A DNA stretch of 64,000 bases from Xanthostigma xanthostigma (GCA_963575645.1 OY754475.1:4154001-4218000); one strand, 5' to 3'. Shown: positions 1-13,708, counted from the first letter of the stretch. Notes: generated by a model from the sequence alone, not told the origin. Numbers and translations: made by a program.

Positions 1-201
1 CTGAATATCCCTATAGTGTTAAAATGTGTGTAATATTGAGATTTATAAATCGCGTTATCAGACAATTGGACTTTCTGATAATATTCCATGAGAACCTGAA
101 AATCCCTAAAGTGTTGAAATGTGTGTAATATTGAGATTTATTAAAACGCGTTATCAGACAATTGGAAATTCTGATAATATTCCATGGCAACCTGAAAATC
201 C

Positions 202-650
202 TAAGGTTTAGACGTATCTGGCATATATGCGATCGCAGTACGCCAAATATGGTTTCCTAAATGTAAATGGGCCATTTACTAAACTAAGTACCTAACAATT
301 TTAGCAGACGAAATTTGCCTATTTGTATACTTAATCGGCTATGCAGAAAAAAGATTACATCTTTAAACATGTCTTTAGACTTTATGACCTTTCTTAAGAC
401 AACTTTCATATTTACTGAATTTATGTAGGCTCACTTCAAAGTGAAGTGAGCCTCTGATGCCGACCTCCGTTTTGGTTGATTCCCATTCTGATAATATCGC
501 ATGGGAAGACCACCCCTTGCATCAGACCAAACCTCACCAAAAAAAAAGTGTCTTATAAGCCAAAATTTAAAGTTATCGCGCATCCGTTTGCTTATAAATC
601 GATTTTTAAGGCTCAAATTACTGATTAAATAAATAAATCGTGGATTTCAT
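202..650. repeat. Satellite spacer A, copy 1
   Basis: First of 14 copies of a ~445-bp sequence unrelated to the 95-bp monomer. It begins taaggtttagacgtatctgg and ends near tcgtggatttcat, where monomer sequence resumes. It holds a perfect 11-bp inverted repeat (GGCTCACTTCA, 3-bp loop, complement) at 428-452 and a run of A residues. Opposed open frames of 61-65 codons recur in most copies but resemble nothing I know and overlap each other on both strands. This copy, A7 and A12 share a 4-bp insertion (actaagtaccta). Confidence 0.9.
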
Positions 651-1872
651 GACAACATGAAAATCCCTATAACGTTAAAATGTTTATAATATTGAGATTT
701 ATAAAACGCGTTATCAGACAATTGGACTTTCTGATAATAATCCATGGGAACCTAAAAATCCCTATAGTGTTAAAATGTGTGTAATATTGAGATTTATAAA
801 ACGCGTTATCAGACAATTTGACTTTCTGATAACATTATATGGGAACCTGAAAATCCCTATAGTGTTTAAATGTGTGTAAAATGGAGATTTATAAAACGCG
901 TTATCAGACAATTGGACTTTCTGATAATAATTCATGGGAACCTGAAAATCCCTATAGTGTTAATATGTGTGTATTATTGAGATTTATAAAACGCGTTATC
1001 AGACAATTGGACTTTCTGATAATAATCCATGGGAACCTAAAAATCCCTATAGTGTTGAAATGTGTGTAATATTGAGATTTATAAAACGCGTTATCAGACA
1101 ATTTGACTTTCTGACAACATTATATGGGAACCTGAAAATCCCTATACTGTTGAAATGTGTGTAATATTGAGATTTATAAAACGCGTTATCAGACAATTGG
1201 ATTTTCTGATAATATTCCATGGGAACCTGAAAATCCCTATAGTGTAGAAATGTGCGTAATATTGAGATTTATTAAAACGCGTTATTAGGCAATTAGACAT
1301 TCTGATAATATTCCATGGGATCCTGAAAATCCCTATAGTGTTGAAATGTGTGTAATATTGAGATTTATAAAACGCGTTATCAGACAATTTGACGTTCTGA
1401 TAATATTCCATAGGAACCTGAAAATCCCTATAGTGTTTAAATGTGTGTAAAATGGAGTTTTATAAAACGCGTTATCAGACAATTGGACTTTCTGATAATA
1501 ATCCATGGGAACCTGAAAATCCCTAAAGTGTTAAAATGTTTGTAATATTGAGATTTATTAAAGCGCGTTATCAGACAATTGGAAATTCTGATAATATTCC
1601 ATTGGAACCTGAAAATCCCTATAGTATTTAAATGTGTGTAATATTAAGATTGATAAAACGCGTTATCAGACAATTGGAAATTCTGATAATATTTAATGGT
1701 AACCTTAAAATCCCTATAGTGTTGAAATGTGTGTAATATTGAGATTTATTAAACGCGTTATCAGACAATTGGACTTTCTGATAATATTCTATGGGAACCT
1801 GAAAATCCCTATTCTGTTAAAGTGTGTATAGTATTGAATTTTTCAAAAATGTTATCAATCAATTGGACTTTC

Positions 1873-2221
1873 TGATATTGGTTCAAAGGCGTGATTTTTC
1901 CTAAATTCAATACAAGCTATCCAAATGTGTAGGCTTCACGGCCGGTAATGTTCCAAATTTTCGTTGTATCCGAACTTGCAGGCTGTGGTCAATTGGTATT
2001 TCTACGTGACGTTTCGACTACAACTGCAATAGACATTATCAAAAGCGATATGGCAGCCCTAACCACATCCCCCTAATAATGTCCACTGCAGTTGTAGATG
2101 AGACGTCAGGCAGTAATTCCAATAGAGCACCGCCTACAGGTCCGGAAACCAAAAAAATTTGAATAGATAAAAAACTATTAGGATTATCGTACGGTGAAAT
2201 TTATGTTTTTGTTTTTTTTTT
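1873..2221. repeat. Satellite spacer B, copy 1
   Basis: First of 12 copies of a ~350-bp sequence running from tgatattggttcaaagg to a T-rich tract before catggcaac. Its core is a foldback: about 62 bp starting attggtatttctacgtgacg is repeated inverted, roughly 80% identical, around a short loop. Most copies keep an open frame of 71-79 codons through the foldback, but this copy, B3, B6 and B8 are one base shorter (catccccctaat against catcgcccttaat), breaking the frame; I do not treat it as a gene. The same sequence is found, diverged, in intron 5 of the ankyrin/SOCS-box gene at 45,131-45,403. Confidence 0.9.
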
Positions 2222-3003
2222 CATGGCAACATGAAAATCCCTATAGTGTTGAAATGTGTGTAATATTGAAATTTATTAAAACGCGTTATCAGACAATTGG
2301 AAATTCTGATAATATTCCATGGGAACCTGAAAATCCCTATTGTGTTAAAATGTGTGTAATATTGAGATTTGTAAAACGCGTTATCAGACAATTTTACTTT
2401 CTGATAATATTCCATAGAAACCTGAAAATCCCTATAGTGTTAAAATGTGTGTAAAATGGGGTTTTATAAAACGCGTTATCAGACAATTGGACTTTCTGAT
2501 AATAATCCATGGGAACCTGAAAATCCCTATAGTGTTAAAATGTGTGTATTATAGAGACTTATTAAAACGCGTTATCAGACAATTGGAAATTCTGATAATA
2601 TTCCATGGGAACCTGAAAATCCCTATAGTGTTAAAATGTGTGTAATATTGAGATTTATAAAACGCGTTATCAGACAATTTTACTTTCTGATAATATTCCA
2701 TAGGAACCTGAAAATCCCTATAGTGTTTAAATGTGTGTAAAATGAGGTTTTATAAAACGCGTTATCAGACAATTGGACTTTCTGATAATAATCCATGGGA
2801 ACCTGAAAATCCCTAAAGTGTTAAAATGTGTGTAATATTGAGATTTATAAAACGCGTTATCAGACAATTGGACTTTCTGATAATAATCCATGGCAACCTG
2901 AAAATCCCTGTAGTGTTAAAAATGATTATAATATTGAGATTTCTCAAACGCGTTATCAGTCAATTTGACTTTCTGATAATATTTAATGGCAACCTGAAAA
3001 TCC

Positions 3004-3447
3004 TAAGGTTTAGACGTATCTGGCATATATGCGATCGCAGTACGCCAAATATGGTTTCCTAAATGTAAATGGGCCATTTAATAAACTAACTAACAATTTT
3101 AGCAGACGAAATTTGGCTATTTGTATACTTAATCGGTTATGCAGAAAAAAGATTACATCTACAAACATGTCTTTAGACTTTATGAACTTTCTTAAGACAA
3201 CTTTCATATTTACTGAATTTATGTAGGATCACTTCAAAGTGAAGTGAGCCTCTGATGCCGACCTCCGTTTTGGTTGATTCCCATTCTGATACCATCGCAT
3301 GGGAAGACCACCCCTTGCATCAGACCAAACCTCACCAAAAAAAAGTGTCTTATAAGCCAAAATTTAAAATTATCGCGCATCCGTTTGCTTATAAATCGAT
3401 TTTTAAGGCACAAATTACTGATTAAATAAATAAATCGTGGATTTCAT
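3004..3447. repeat. Satellite spacer A, copy 2
   Basis: Same landmarks as copy 1. The left arm of the hairpin has one substitution (ggatcacttc), not present in the corresponding copy A8. Confidence 0.9.
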
Positions 3448-4953
3448 GACAACATGAAAATCCCTATAACGTTAAAATGTTTATAATATTGAGATTTATA
3501 AAACGCGTTATCAGACAATTGGACTTTCTGATAATAATCCATGGGAACCTAAAAATCCCTATAGTGTTAAAATGTGTGTAATATTGAGATTAATAAAACG
3601 CGTTATCAGACAATTTGACTTTCTGATAACATTATATGGGAACCTGAAAATCCCTATAGTGTTTAAATGTGTGTAAAATGGAGATTTATAAAACGCGTTA
3701 TCAGACAATTGGACTTTCTGATAATAATCCATGGGAACCTAAAAATCCCTATAGTGTTGAAATGTGTGTAATATTGAGATTTATAAAACGCGTTATCAGA
3801 CAATTTGACTTTCTGACAACATTATATGGGAACCTGAAAATCCCTATTGTGTTTAAATGTGTGTAAAATGGAGATTTATAAAACGCGTTATCAGACAATT
3901 GGACTTTCTGATAATAATTCATGGGAACCTGAAAATCCCTATAGTGTTAATATGTGTGTATTATTGAGATTTATAAAACGCGTTATCAGACAATTGGAAA
4001 TTCTGATAATAATCCATGGGAACCTAAAAATCCCTATAGTGTAAAAATGTGTGTAATATTGAGATTTATAAAACGCGTTATCAGACAATTGGACTTTCTG
4101 ATAATAATCCATGGGAACCTGAAAATCCCTAAAGTGTTGAAATGTGTGTAATAATGAATTTATAAAACGCGTTATCAGACAATTTGACTTTCTGATAACA
4201 TTATATGGGAACCTGAAAATCCCTATACTGTTGAAATGTGTGTAATATTGAGATTTATAAAACGCGTTATCAGACAATTGGATTTTCTGATAATATTCCA
4301 TGGGAACCTGAAAATCCCTATAGTGTAGAAATGTGCGTAATATTGAGATTTATTAAAACGCGTTATTAGTCAATTAGACATTCTGATAATATTCCATGGG
4401 ATCCTGAAAATCCCTATAGTGTTGAAATGTGTGTAATATTGAGATTTATAAAACGCGTTATCAGACAATTTGACTTTCTGATAATATTCCATAGGAACCT
4501 GAAAATCCCTATAGTGTTTAAATGTGTGTAAAATGGAGTTTTATAAAACGCGTTATCAGACAATTGGACTTTCTGATAATAATCCATGGGAACCTGAAAA
4601 TCCCTAAAGTGTTAAAATGTGTGTAATATTGAGATTTATTAAAGCGCGTTATCAGACAATTGGAAATTCTGATAATATTCCATTGGAACCTGAAAATCCC
4701 TATAGTATTTAAATGTGTGTAATATTAAGATTGATAAAACGCGTTATCAGACAATTGGAAATTCTGATAATATTTAATGGTAACCTTAAAATCCCTATAG
4801 TGTTGAAATGTGTGTAATATTGAGATTTATTAAACGCGTTATCAGACAATTGGACTTTCTGATAATATTCTATGGGAACCTGAAAATCCCTATTCTGTTA
4901 AAGTGTGTATAGTATTGAATTTTTCAAAAATGTTATCAATCAATTGGACTTTC

Positions 4954-5303
4954 TGATATTGGTTCAAAGGCGTGATTTTTCCTAAATTCAATACAAGCTA
5001 TCCAAATGTGTAAGCTTCACGGCCGGTAATGTTCCAAATTTTCGTTGTGTTCGAACTTGCAGGCTGTGGTCAATTGGTATTTCTACGTGACGTTTCGACT
5101 ACAACTGCAATAGACATTATCAAAAGCGATATGGCAGCCCTAACCACATCGCCCTTAATAATGTCCACTGCAGTTGTAGATGAGACGTCAGGCAGAAATT
5201 CCAATAGAGCACCGCCTACAGGTCCGGAAACCAAAAAAATTTGAATAGATAAAAAACTATTAGGATTATCGTACGGTGAAATTTATGTTTTTGTTTTTTT
5301 TTT
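4954..5303. repeat. Satellite spacer B, copy 2
   Basis: Frame-intact variant (catcgcccttaat), with gtgtaagcttcacgg where B1 has gtgtaggcttcacgg. Confidence 0.9.
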
Positions 5304-6276
5304 CATGGCAACATGAAAATCCCTATAGTGTTGAAATGTGTGTAATATTGAAATTTATTAAAACGCGTTATCAGACAATTGGAAATTCTGATAATATTCC
5401 ATGGGAACCTGAAAATCCCTATTGTGTTAAAATGTGTGTAATATTGAGATTTGTAAAACGCGTTATCAGACAATTTTACTTTCTGATAATATTCCATAGA
5501 AACCTGAAAATCCCTATAGTGTTAAAATGTGTGTAAAATGGGGTTTTATAAAACGCGTTATCAGACAATTGGACTTTCTGATAATAATCCATGGGAACCT
5601 GAAAATCCCTATAGTGTTAAAATGTGTGTATTATAGAGACTTATTAAAACGCGTTATCAGACAATTGGAAATTCTGATAATATTCCATGGGAACCTGAAA
5701 ATCCCTATAGTGTTAAAATGTGTGTAATATTGAGATTTGTAAAATGCGTTATCAGACAATTTTACTTTCTGATAATATTCCATAGGAACCTGAAAATCCC
5801 TATAGTGTTTAATTGTGTGTAAAATGGGGTTTTATAAAACGCGTTATCAGACAATTGGACTTTCTGATAATAATCCATGGGAACCTGAAAATCCCTATAG
5901 TGTTAAAATGTGTGTATTATAGAGACTTATTAAAACGCGTTATCAGACAATTGGAAATTCTGATAATATTCCATGGGAACCTGAAAATCCCTATAGTGTT
6001 TAATTGTGTGTAAAATGGGGTTTTATAAAACGCGTTATCAGACAATTGGACTTTCTGATAATAATCCATGGGAACCTGAAAATCCCTAAAGTGTTAAAAT
6101 GTGTGTAATATTGAGATTTATAAAACGCGTTATCAGACAATTGGACTTTCTGATAATAATCCATGGCAACCTGAAAATCCCTGTAGTGTTAAAAATGATT
6201 ATAATATTGAGATTTCTCAAACGCGTTATCAGTCAATTTGACTTTCTGATAATATTTAATGGCAACCTGAAAATCC

Positions 6277-6720
6277 TAAGGTTTAGACGTATCTGGCATA
6301 TATGCGATCGCAGTACGCCAAATATGGTTTCCTAAATGTAAATGGGCCATTTAATAAACTAAGTAACAATTTTAGCAGACGAAATTTGGCTATTTGTATA
6401 CTTAATCGGTTATGCAGAAAAAAGATTACATCTATAAACATGTCTTTAGACTTTATGAACTTTCTTAAGACAACTTTCATATTTACTGAATTTATGTAGG
6501 CTCACTTCAAAGTAAAGTGAGCCTCTGATGCCGACCTCCGTTTTGGTTGATTCCCATTCTGATACCATCGCATGGGAAGACCACCCCTTGCATCAGACCA
6601 AACCTCACCAAAAAAAAGTGTCTTATAAGCCAAAATTTAAAATTATCGCGCATCCGTTTGCTTATAAATCGATTTTTAAGGCACAAATTACTGATTAAAT
6701 AAATAAATCGTGGATTTCAT
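6277..6720. repeat. Satellite spacer A, copy 3
   Basis: Same landmarks; the hairpin right arm carries one mismatch (taaagtgagcc), shared with A9, which occupies the same place in super-repeat copy 2. Confidence 0.9.
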
Positions 6721-7847
6721 GACAACATGAAAATCCCTATAACGTTAAAATGTTTATAATATTGAGATTTATAAAACGCGTTATCAGACAATTGGACTTT
6801 CTGATAATAATCCATGGGAACCTAAAAATCCCTATAGTGTTAAAATGTGTGTAATATTGAGATTTATAAAACGCGTTATCAGACAATTTGACTTTCTAAT
6901 AACATTATATGGGAACCTGAAAATCCCTATAGTGTTTAAATGTGTGTAAAATGGAGATTTATAAAACGCGTTATCAGACAATTGGACTTTCTGATAATAA
7001 TTCATGGGAACCTGAAAATCCCTATAGTGTTAATATGTGTGTATTATTGAGATTTATAAAACGCGTTATCAGACAATTGGACTTTCTGATAATAATCCAT
7101 GGGAACCTAAAAATCCCTATAGTGTTGAAATGTGTGTAATATTGAGATTTATAAAACGCGTTATCAGACAATTTGACTTTCTGACAACATTATATGGGAA
7201 CCTGAAAATCCCTATACTGTTGAAATGTGTGTAATATTGAGATTTATAAAACGCGTTATCAGACAATTGGATTTTCTGATAATATTCCATGGGAACCTGA
7301 AAATCCCTATAGTGTAGAAATGTGCGTAATATTGAGATTTATTAAAACGCGTTATTAGTCAATTAGACATTCTGATAATATTCCATGGGATCCTGAAAAT
7401 CCCTATAGTGTTGAAATGTGTGTAATATTGAGATTTATAAAACGCGTTATCAGACAATTTGACGTTCTGATAATATTCCATAGGAACCTGAAAATCCCTA
7501 TAGTGTTTAAATGTGTGTAAAATGGAGTTTTATAAAACGCGTTATCAGACAATTGGACTTTCTGATAATAATCCATGGGAACCTGAAAATCCCTAAAGTG
7601 TTAAAATGTTTGTAATATTGAGATTTATTAAAGCGCGTTATCAGACAATTGGAAATTCTGATAATATTCCATTGGAACCTGAAAATCCCTATAGTATTTA
7701 AATGTGTGTAATATTAAGATTGATAAAACGCGTTATCAGACAATTTTACTTTCTGATAATATTCTATGGGAACCTGAAAATCCCTATTCTGTTAAAGTGT
7801 GTATAGTATTGAATTTTTCAAAAATGTTATCAATCAATTGGACTTTC

Positions 7848-8196
7848 TGATATTGGTTCAAAGGCGTGATTTTTCCTAAATTCAATACAAGCTATCCAAA
7901 TGTGTAGGCTTCACGGCCGGTAATGTTCCAAATTTTCGTTGTATTCGAACTTGCAGGCTGTGGTCAATTGGTATTTCTACGTGACGTTTCGACTACAACT
8001 GCAATAGACATTATCAAAAGCGATATGGCAGCCCTAACCACATCCCCCTAATAATGTCCACTGCAGTTGTAGATGAGACGTCAGGCAGAAATTCCAATAG
8101 AGAACCGCCTACAGGTCCGGAAACCAAAAAAATTTGAATAGATAAAAAACTATTAGGATTATCGTACGGTGAAATTTATGTTTTTGTTTTTTTTTT
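7848..8196. repeat. Satellite spacer B, copy 3
   Basis: One-base-shorter variant like B1; also carries agaaccgcc where most copies have agcaccgcc. Confidence 0.9.
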
Positions 8197-8978
8197 CATG
8201 GCAACATGAAAATCCCTATAGTGTTGAAATGTGTGTAATATTGAAATTTATTAAAACGCGTTATCAGACAATTGGAAATTCTGATAATATTCCATGGGAA
8301 CCTGAAAATCCCTATTGTGTTAAAATGTGTGTAATATTGAGATTTGTAAAACGCGTTATCAGACAATTTTACTTTCTGATAATATTCCATAGAAACCTGA
8401 AAATCCCTATAGTGTTAAAATGTGTGTAAAATGGGGTTTTATAAAACGCGTTATCAGACAATTGGACTTTCTGATAATAATCCATGGGAACCTGAAAATC
8501 CCTATAGTGTTAAAATGTGTGTATTATAGAGACTTATTAAAACGCGTTATCAGACAATTGGAAATTCTGATAATATTCCATGGGAACCTGAAAATCCCTA
8601 TAGTGTTAAAATGTGTGTAATATTGAGATTTATAAAACGCGTTATCAGACAATTTTACTTTCTGATAATATTCCATAGGAACCTGAAAATCCCTATAGTG
8701 TTTAAATGTGTGTAAAATGAGGTTTTATAAAACGCGTTATCAGACAATTGGACTTTCTGATAATAATCCATGGGAACCTGAAAATCCCTAAAGTGTTAAA
8801 ATGTGTGTAATATTGAGATTTATAAAACGCGTTATCAGACAATTGGACTTTCTGATAATAATCCATGGCAACCTGAAAATCCCTGTAGTGTTAAAAATGA
8901 TTATAATATTGAGATTTCTCAAACGCGTTATCAGTCAATTTGACTTTCTGATAATATTTAATGGCAACCTGAAAATCC

Positions 8979-9423
8979 TAAGGTTTAGACGTATCTGGCA
9001 TATATGCGATCGCAGTACGCCAAATATGGTTTCCTAAATGTAAATGGGCCATTTAATAAACTAACTAACAATTTTAGCAGACGAAATTTGGCTATTTGTA
9101 TACTTAATCGGTTATGCAGAAAAAAGATTACATCTACAAACATGTCTTTAGACTTTATGAACTTTCTTAAGACAACTTTCATATTTACTGAATTTATGTA
9201 GGCTCACTTCAAAGTGAAGTGAGCCTCTGATGCCGACCTCCGTTTTGGTTGATTCCCATTCTGATACCATCGCATGGGAAGACCACCCCTTGCATCAGAC
9301 CAAACCTCACCAAAAAAAAAGTGTCTTATAAGCCAAAATTTAAAGTTATCGCGCATCCGTTTGCTTATAAATCGATTTTTAAGGCTCAAATTACTGATTA
9401 AATAAATAAATCGTGGATTTCAT
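8979..9423. repeat. Satellite spacer A, copy 4
   Basis: Perfect hairpin at 9,201-9,225. The next A spacer follows after only 748 bp with no spacer B between them, the only such case in the array. Confidence 0.9.
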
Positions 9424-10171
9424 GACAACCTGAAAATCCCTATAACGTTAAAATGTTTATAATATTGAGATTTTATAAAACGCGTTATCAGACAATTGGA
9501 CTTTCTGATAATAATCCATGGGAACCTGAAAATCCCTAAAGTGTTAAAATGTGTGTAATATTGAGATTTATAAAACGCGTTATCAGACAATTGGACTTTC
9601 TGATAATAATCCATGGCAACCTGAAAATCCCTGTAGTGTTAAAAATGATTATAATATTGAGATTTCTCAAACGCGTTATCAGTCAATTTGACTTTCTGAT
9701 AATATTTAATGGCAACCTGAAAATCCTAAGGTTTAGACGTATCTGGCATATATGCGATCGCAGTACGCCAAATATGGTTTCCTAAATGTAAATGGGCCAT
9801 TTAATAAACTAACTAACAATTTTAGCAGACGAAATTTGGCTATTTGTATACTTAATCGGTTATGCAGAAAAAAGATTACATCTACAAACATGTCTTTAGA
9901 CTTTATGAACTTTCTTAAGACAACTTTCATATTTACTGAATTTATGTAGGCTCACTTCAAAGTGAAGTGAGCCTCTGATGCCGACCTCCGTTTTGGTTGA
10001 TTCCCATTCTGATACCATCGCATGGGAAGACCACCCCTTGCATCAGACCAAACCTCACCAAAAAAAAAGTGTCTTATAAGCCAAAATTGAAAGTTATCGC
10101 GCATCCGTTTGCTTATAAATCGATTTTTAAGGCTCAAATTACTGATTAAATAAATAAATCGTGGATTTCAT
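9424..10171. repeat. 748-bp extra tandem unit (three monomers plus spacer A5)
   Basis: The segment ending in spacer A5 (9,727-10,171) repeats the preceding segment ending in spacer A4 at a spacing of exactly 748 bp. The matching place in super-repeat copy 2 (after A10) has no such unit. It is best explained by unequal exchange after the super-repeat was duplicated, or by loss in copy 2. Confidence 0.88.
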
Positions 10172-10727
10172 GACAACCTGAAAATCCCTATAACGTTAAA
10201 ATGTTTATAATATTGAGATTTTATAAAACGCGTTATCAGACAATTGGACTTTCTGATAATAATCCATGTGAACCTGAAAATCCCTATAGTGTTGAAATGT
10301 GTGTAATATTGAGATTTACTGAAACGAGTTATCAGACAATTGGACTTTCTGATAATATTCCATGGGAACCTGAAAATCCCTATAGTTTTTAAATGTGTGT
10401 AAAATGGGGTTTTATAAAACGCGTTATCAGACAATTGGACTTTCTGATAATAATCCATGTGAACCTGAAAATCCCTATAGTGTTTAAATGTGTGTAATAT
10501 AAAATTTATAAAACGCGTTATCAGTCAATTGGAAATTCTGATAATATTCCATGGGAACCTGAAAATCCCTATAGTGTTAAAAAGTGTGTAATATTGAAAG
10601 TTATAAAACGCGTTATCAGACAATTTGATTTTCTGATAACATTCCATGGGAACCTGAATATCCCTATTGTGTTAAAGAGTGTATAGTATTGATTTTTCCA
10701 AAAATGTTATCAGTCAATTGGACTTTC

Positions 10728-11079
10728 TGATATTCTTCAAAAGCCGTGATTTTTCCTAAATTCAATAAAAGCTATCCAGATGTGTAGGCTTCCACGGCCG
10801 GTATTGTTCAAACAATTCTTTGTATTTGAACTTGCAGGCTGTGGTCAATTGGTATTTCTACGTGACGTTTCGACTACAACTGCAATAGACATTATCAAAA
10901 GCGACATGGCAGCCCTAACCACATCGCCCTTAATAATGTCCACTGCAGTTGTAGATGAGACGTCAGGCAGAAATTCCAATAGAGCACCGCCTACAGGTCC
11001 GGAAACCAAAAAAATTTGAATAGATAAAAAACTATTAGGATTATCGTACGGTGAAATTTATGTTTTTGTTTTTTTTTTT
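10728..11079. repeat. Satellite spacer B, copy 4
   Basis: Belongs to a second subtype (tgatattcttcaaaagccg, gcttccacggccggtattg) shared with B9 and B12 and, in part, B11. Confidence 0.9.
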
Positions 11080-12052
11080 CATGGCAACATGAGAATCCCT
11101 ATTGTGTTGAAATGTGTGTAATATTGAAATTTATTAAAACGCGTTATCAGACAATTGGAAATTCTGATAATATTCCATGGGAATCTGAAAATCCCTATAG
11201 TGTTTAAATGTGTGTAAAATGGAGATTTATAAAACGCGTCATCAGACAATTGGACTTTCTGATAATAATCCATGGGAACCTGAAAATCCCTATAGTGTTT
11301 AAATGTGTGTAAAATATAGATTTATAAAACGCGTCATCAGACAATTGGACTTTCTGATAAAAATCCATGGGAACCTGAAAATCCCTATAGTGTTAAAATG
11401 TGTGTAATATTGAGATTTATAAAAACGCGTTATCAGACAATTGGACTTTCTGATAATAATCCATGGGTGCCTGAAAATCCCTATAGTGTTAAAATGTGTG
11501 TAATATTGAGATTTATAAATCGCGTTATCATTCAATTGGACTTTCTGATAATATACCATGAGAACCTGAAAATCCCTATAGTGTTTAAATGTGTGTAAAA
11601 TGGAGATTTATAAAACGCGTTATCAGACAATTGGACTTTCTGATAATATTCCATGGGAACCTGAAAATCCCTTAAGTGTTTAAATGTGTGTAAAATGGAG
11701 ATTTATAAATCGCGTTATCAGACAATTGGACTTTCTGATAATATTCCCTGGGAACCTGAAAATCCCTATTGTGTTTAAATGTGTGTAAAATGGAGATTTA
11801 TAAAACGCGTTATCAGACAATTGGACTTTCTGATAATATTCCATGGGAACCTGAAAATCCCTAAAGTGTTGAAATGTGTGTAATATTGAGATTTATTAAA
11901 ACGCGTCATCAGACAATTGGAAATTCTGATAATATTCCATGGCAACCTGAAAATCCCTGTAGTGTTAAAAATGATTATAATATTGAGATTTCTCAAACGC
12001 GTTATCAGTCAATTTGACTTTCTGATAATATTTAATGGCAACCTGAAAATCC

Positions 12053-12497
12053 TAAGGTTTAGACGTATCTGGCATATATGCGATCGCAGTACGCCAAATA
12101 TGGTTTCCTAAATGTAAATGGGCCATTTAATAAACTAACTAACAATTTTAGCAGACGAAATTTGGCTATTTGTATACTTAATCGGTTATGCAGAAAAAAG
12201 ATTACATCTATAAACATGTCTTTAGACTTTATGAACTTTCTTAAGACAACTTTCATATTTACTGAATTTATGTAGGCTCACTTCAAAGTAAAGTAAGCCT
12301 CTGATGCCGACCTCCGTTTTGGTTGATTCCCATTCTGATACCATCGCATGGGAAGACCACCCCTTGCATCAGACCAAACCTCACCAAAAAAAAAGTGTCT
12401 TATAAGCCAAAATTTAAAATTATCGCTCATCCGTTTGCTTATAAATCGATTTTTAAGGCTCAAATTACTGATTAAATAAATTTATTGTGGATTACAT
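12053..12497. repeat. Satellite spacer A, copy 6
   Basis: Hairpin right arm has two mismatches (taaagtaagcc), as in A11 and A14. The end reads tttattgtggattacat, a variant shared with A11. Confidence 0.9.
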
Positions 12498-13053
12498 GAC
12501 AACCTGAAAATCCCTATAACGTTAAAATGTCTATAATATTGAGATTTTATAAAACGCGTTATCAGACAATTGGACTTTCTGATAATAATCCATGTGAACC
12601 TGAAAATCCCTATAGTGTTGAAATGTGTGTAATATTGAGATTTACTGAAACGAGTTATCAGACAATTGAACTTTCTGATAATATTCCATGGGAACCTGAA
12701 AATCCCTATAGTTTTTAAATGTGTGTAAAATGGGGTTTTATAAAACGCGTTATCAGACAATTGGACTTTCTGTTAATAATCAATGGGAACCTGAAAATCC
12801 CTATAGTTTTTAAATGTGTGTTAAATGGGGTTTTATAAAACGCGTTATCAGACAATTGGTTTTCTGATAATAATCCATGGGAACATTAGAATCCCTATAG
12901 TGTTGAAATGTGTGTAATATTAAAATTTATTAAACGCGTTATCAGACAATTGGACTTTCTGATAATATTCTATGGGAACCTGAAAATCCCTATTCTGTTA
13001 AAGTGTGTATAGTATTGAATTTTTCAAAAATGTTATCAATCAATTGGACTTTC

Positions 13054-13403
13054 TGATATTGGTTCAAAGGCGTGATTTTTCCTAAATTCAATACAAGCTA
13101 TCCAAATGTGTAAGCTTCACGGCCGGTAATGTTCCAAATTTTCGTTGTGTTCGAACTTGCAGGCTGTGGTCAATTGGTATTTCTACGTGACGTTTCGACT
13201 ACAACTGCAATAGACATTATCAAAAGCGATATGGCAGCCCTAACCACATCGCCCTTAATAATGTCCACTGCAGTTGTAGATGAGACGTCAGGCAGAAATT
13301 CCAATAGAGCACCGCCTACAGGTCCGGAAACCAAAAAAATTTGAATAGATAAAAAACTATTAGGATTATCGTACGGTGAAATTTATGTTTTTGTTTTTTT
13401 TTT
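13054..13403. repeat. Satellite spacer B, copy 5
   Basis: Same subtype as B2 and almost identical to it, although in a different block. Confidence 0.9.
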
Positions 13404-13708
13404 CATGGCAACATGAGAATCCCTATTGTGTTGAAATGTGTGTAATAATGAAATTTATAAAACGCGTTATCAGACAATTGGACTTTCTGATAATAATCCC
13501 TGGAAACCTGAATATCCCTATAGTGTTAAAATGTGTGTAATATTGAGATTTATAAATCGCGTTATCAGACAATTGGACTTTCTGATAATATTCCATGAGA
13601 ACCTGAAAATCCCTAAAGTGTTGAAATGTGTGTAATATTGAGATTTATTAAAACGCGTTATCAGACAATTGGAAATTCTGATAATATTCCATGGCAACCT
13701 GAAAATCC

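Larger units (their letters stand above)
1..13507. repeat. Super-repeat copy 1 (13.5 kb)
   Basis: Position 1 matches position 13,508, and the match continues through the whole copy. It contains spacers A1-A6 and B1-B5; successive A-to-A distances are 2802, 3273, 2702, 748, 2326 and 1656 bp, the last reaching the first A spacer of copy 2. Compared with copy 2 it has an extra 748-bp unit near 9,424-10,171 and keeps 191 bp (two monomers) that copy 2 has lost. Its true left end may lie outside the window, since the phase is set by the window edge. Confidence 0.93.

Noticed and set aside
3010..3207. Opposed 65-codon frames in spacer A (for example 3,010-3,207 minus and 3,029-3,226 plus)
   Set aside because: They lie on top of each other on both strands, recur only because the spacer is repeated, and show no recognisable domain.
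3939..4301. 120-codon minus-strand open frame in the satellite, and many 60-135-codon frames like it on both strands
   Set aside because: The 95-bp period is not a multiple of three, so each frame simply reads the monomer in rotating phases. The frames repeat the same words (SQYYTHFNTIGIFRFPW) in overlapping copies on both strands and have no independent signal of coding.
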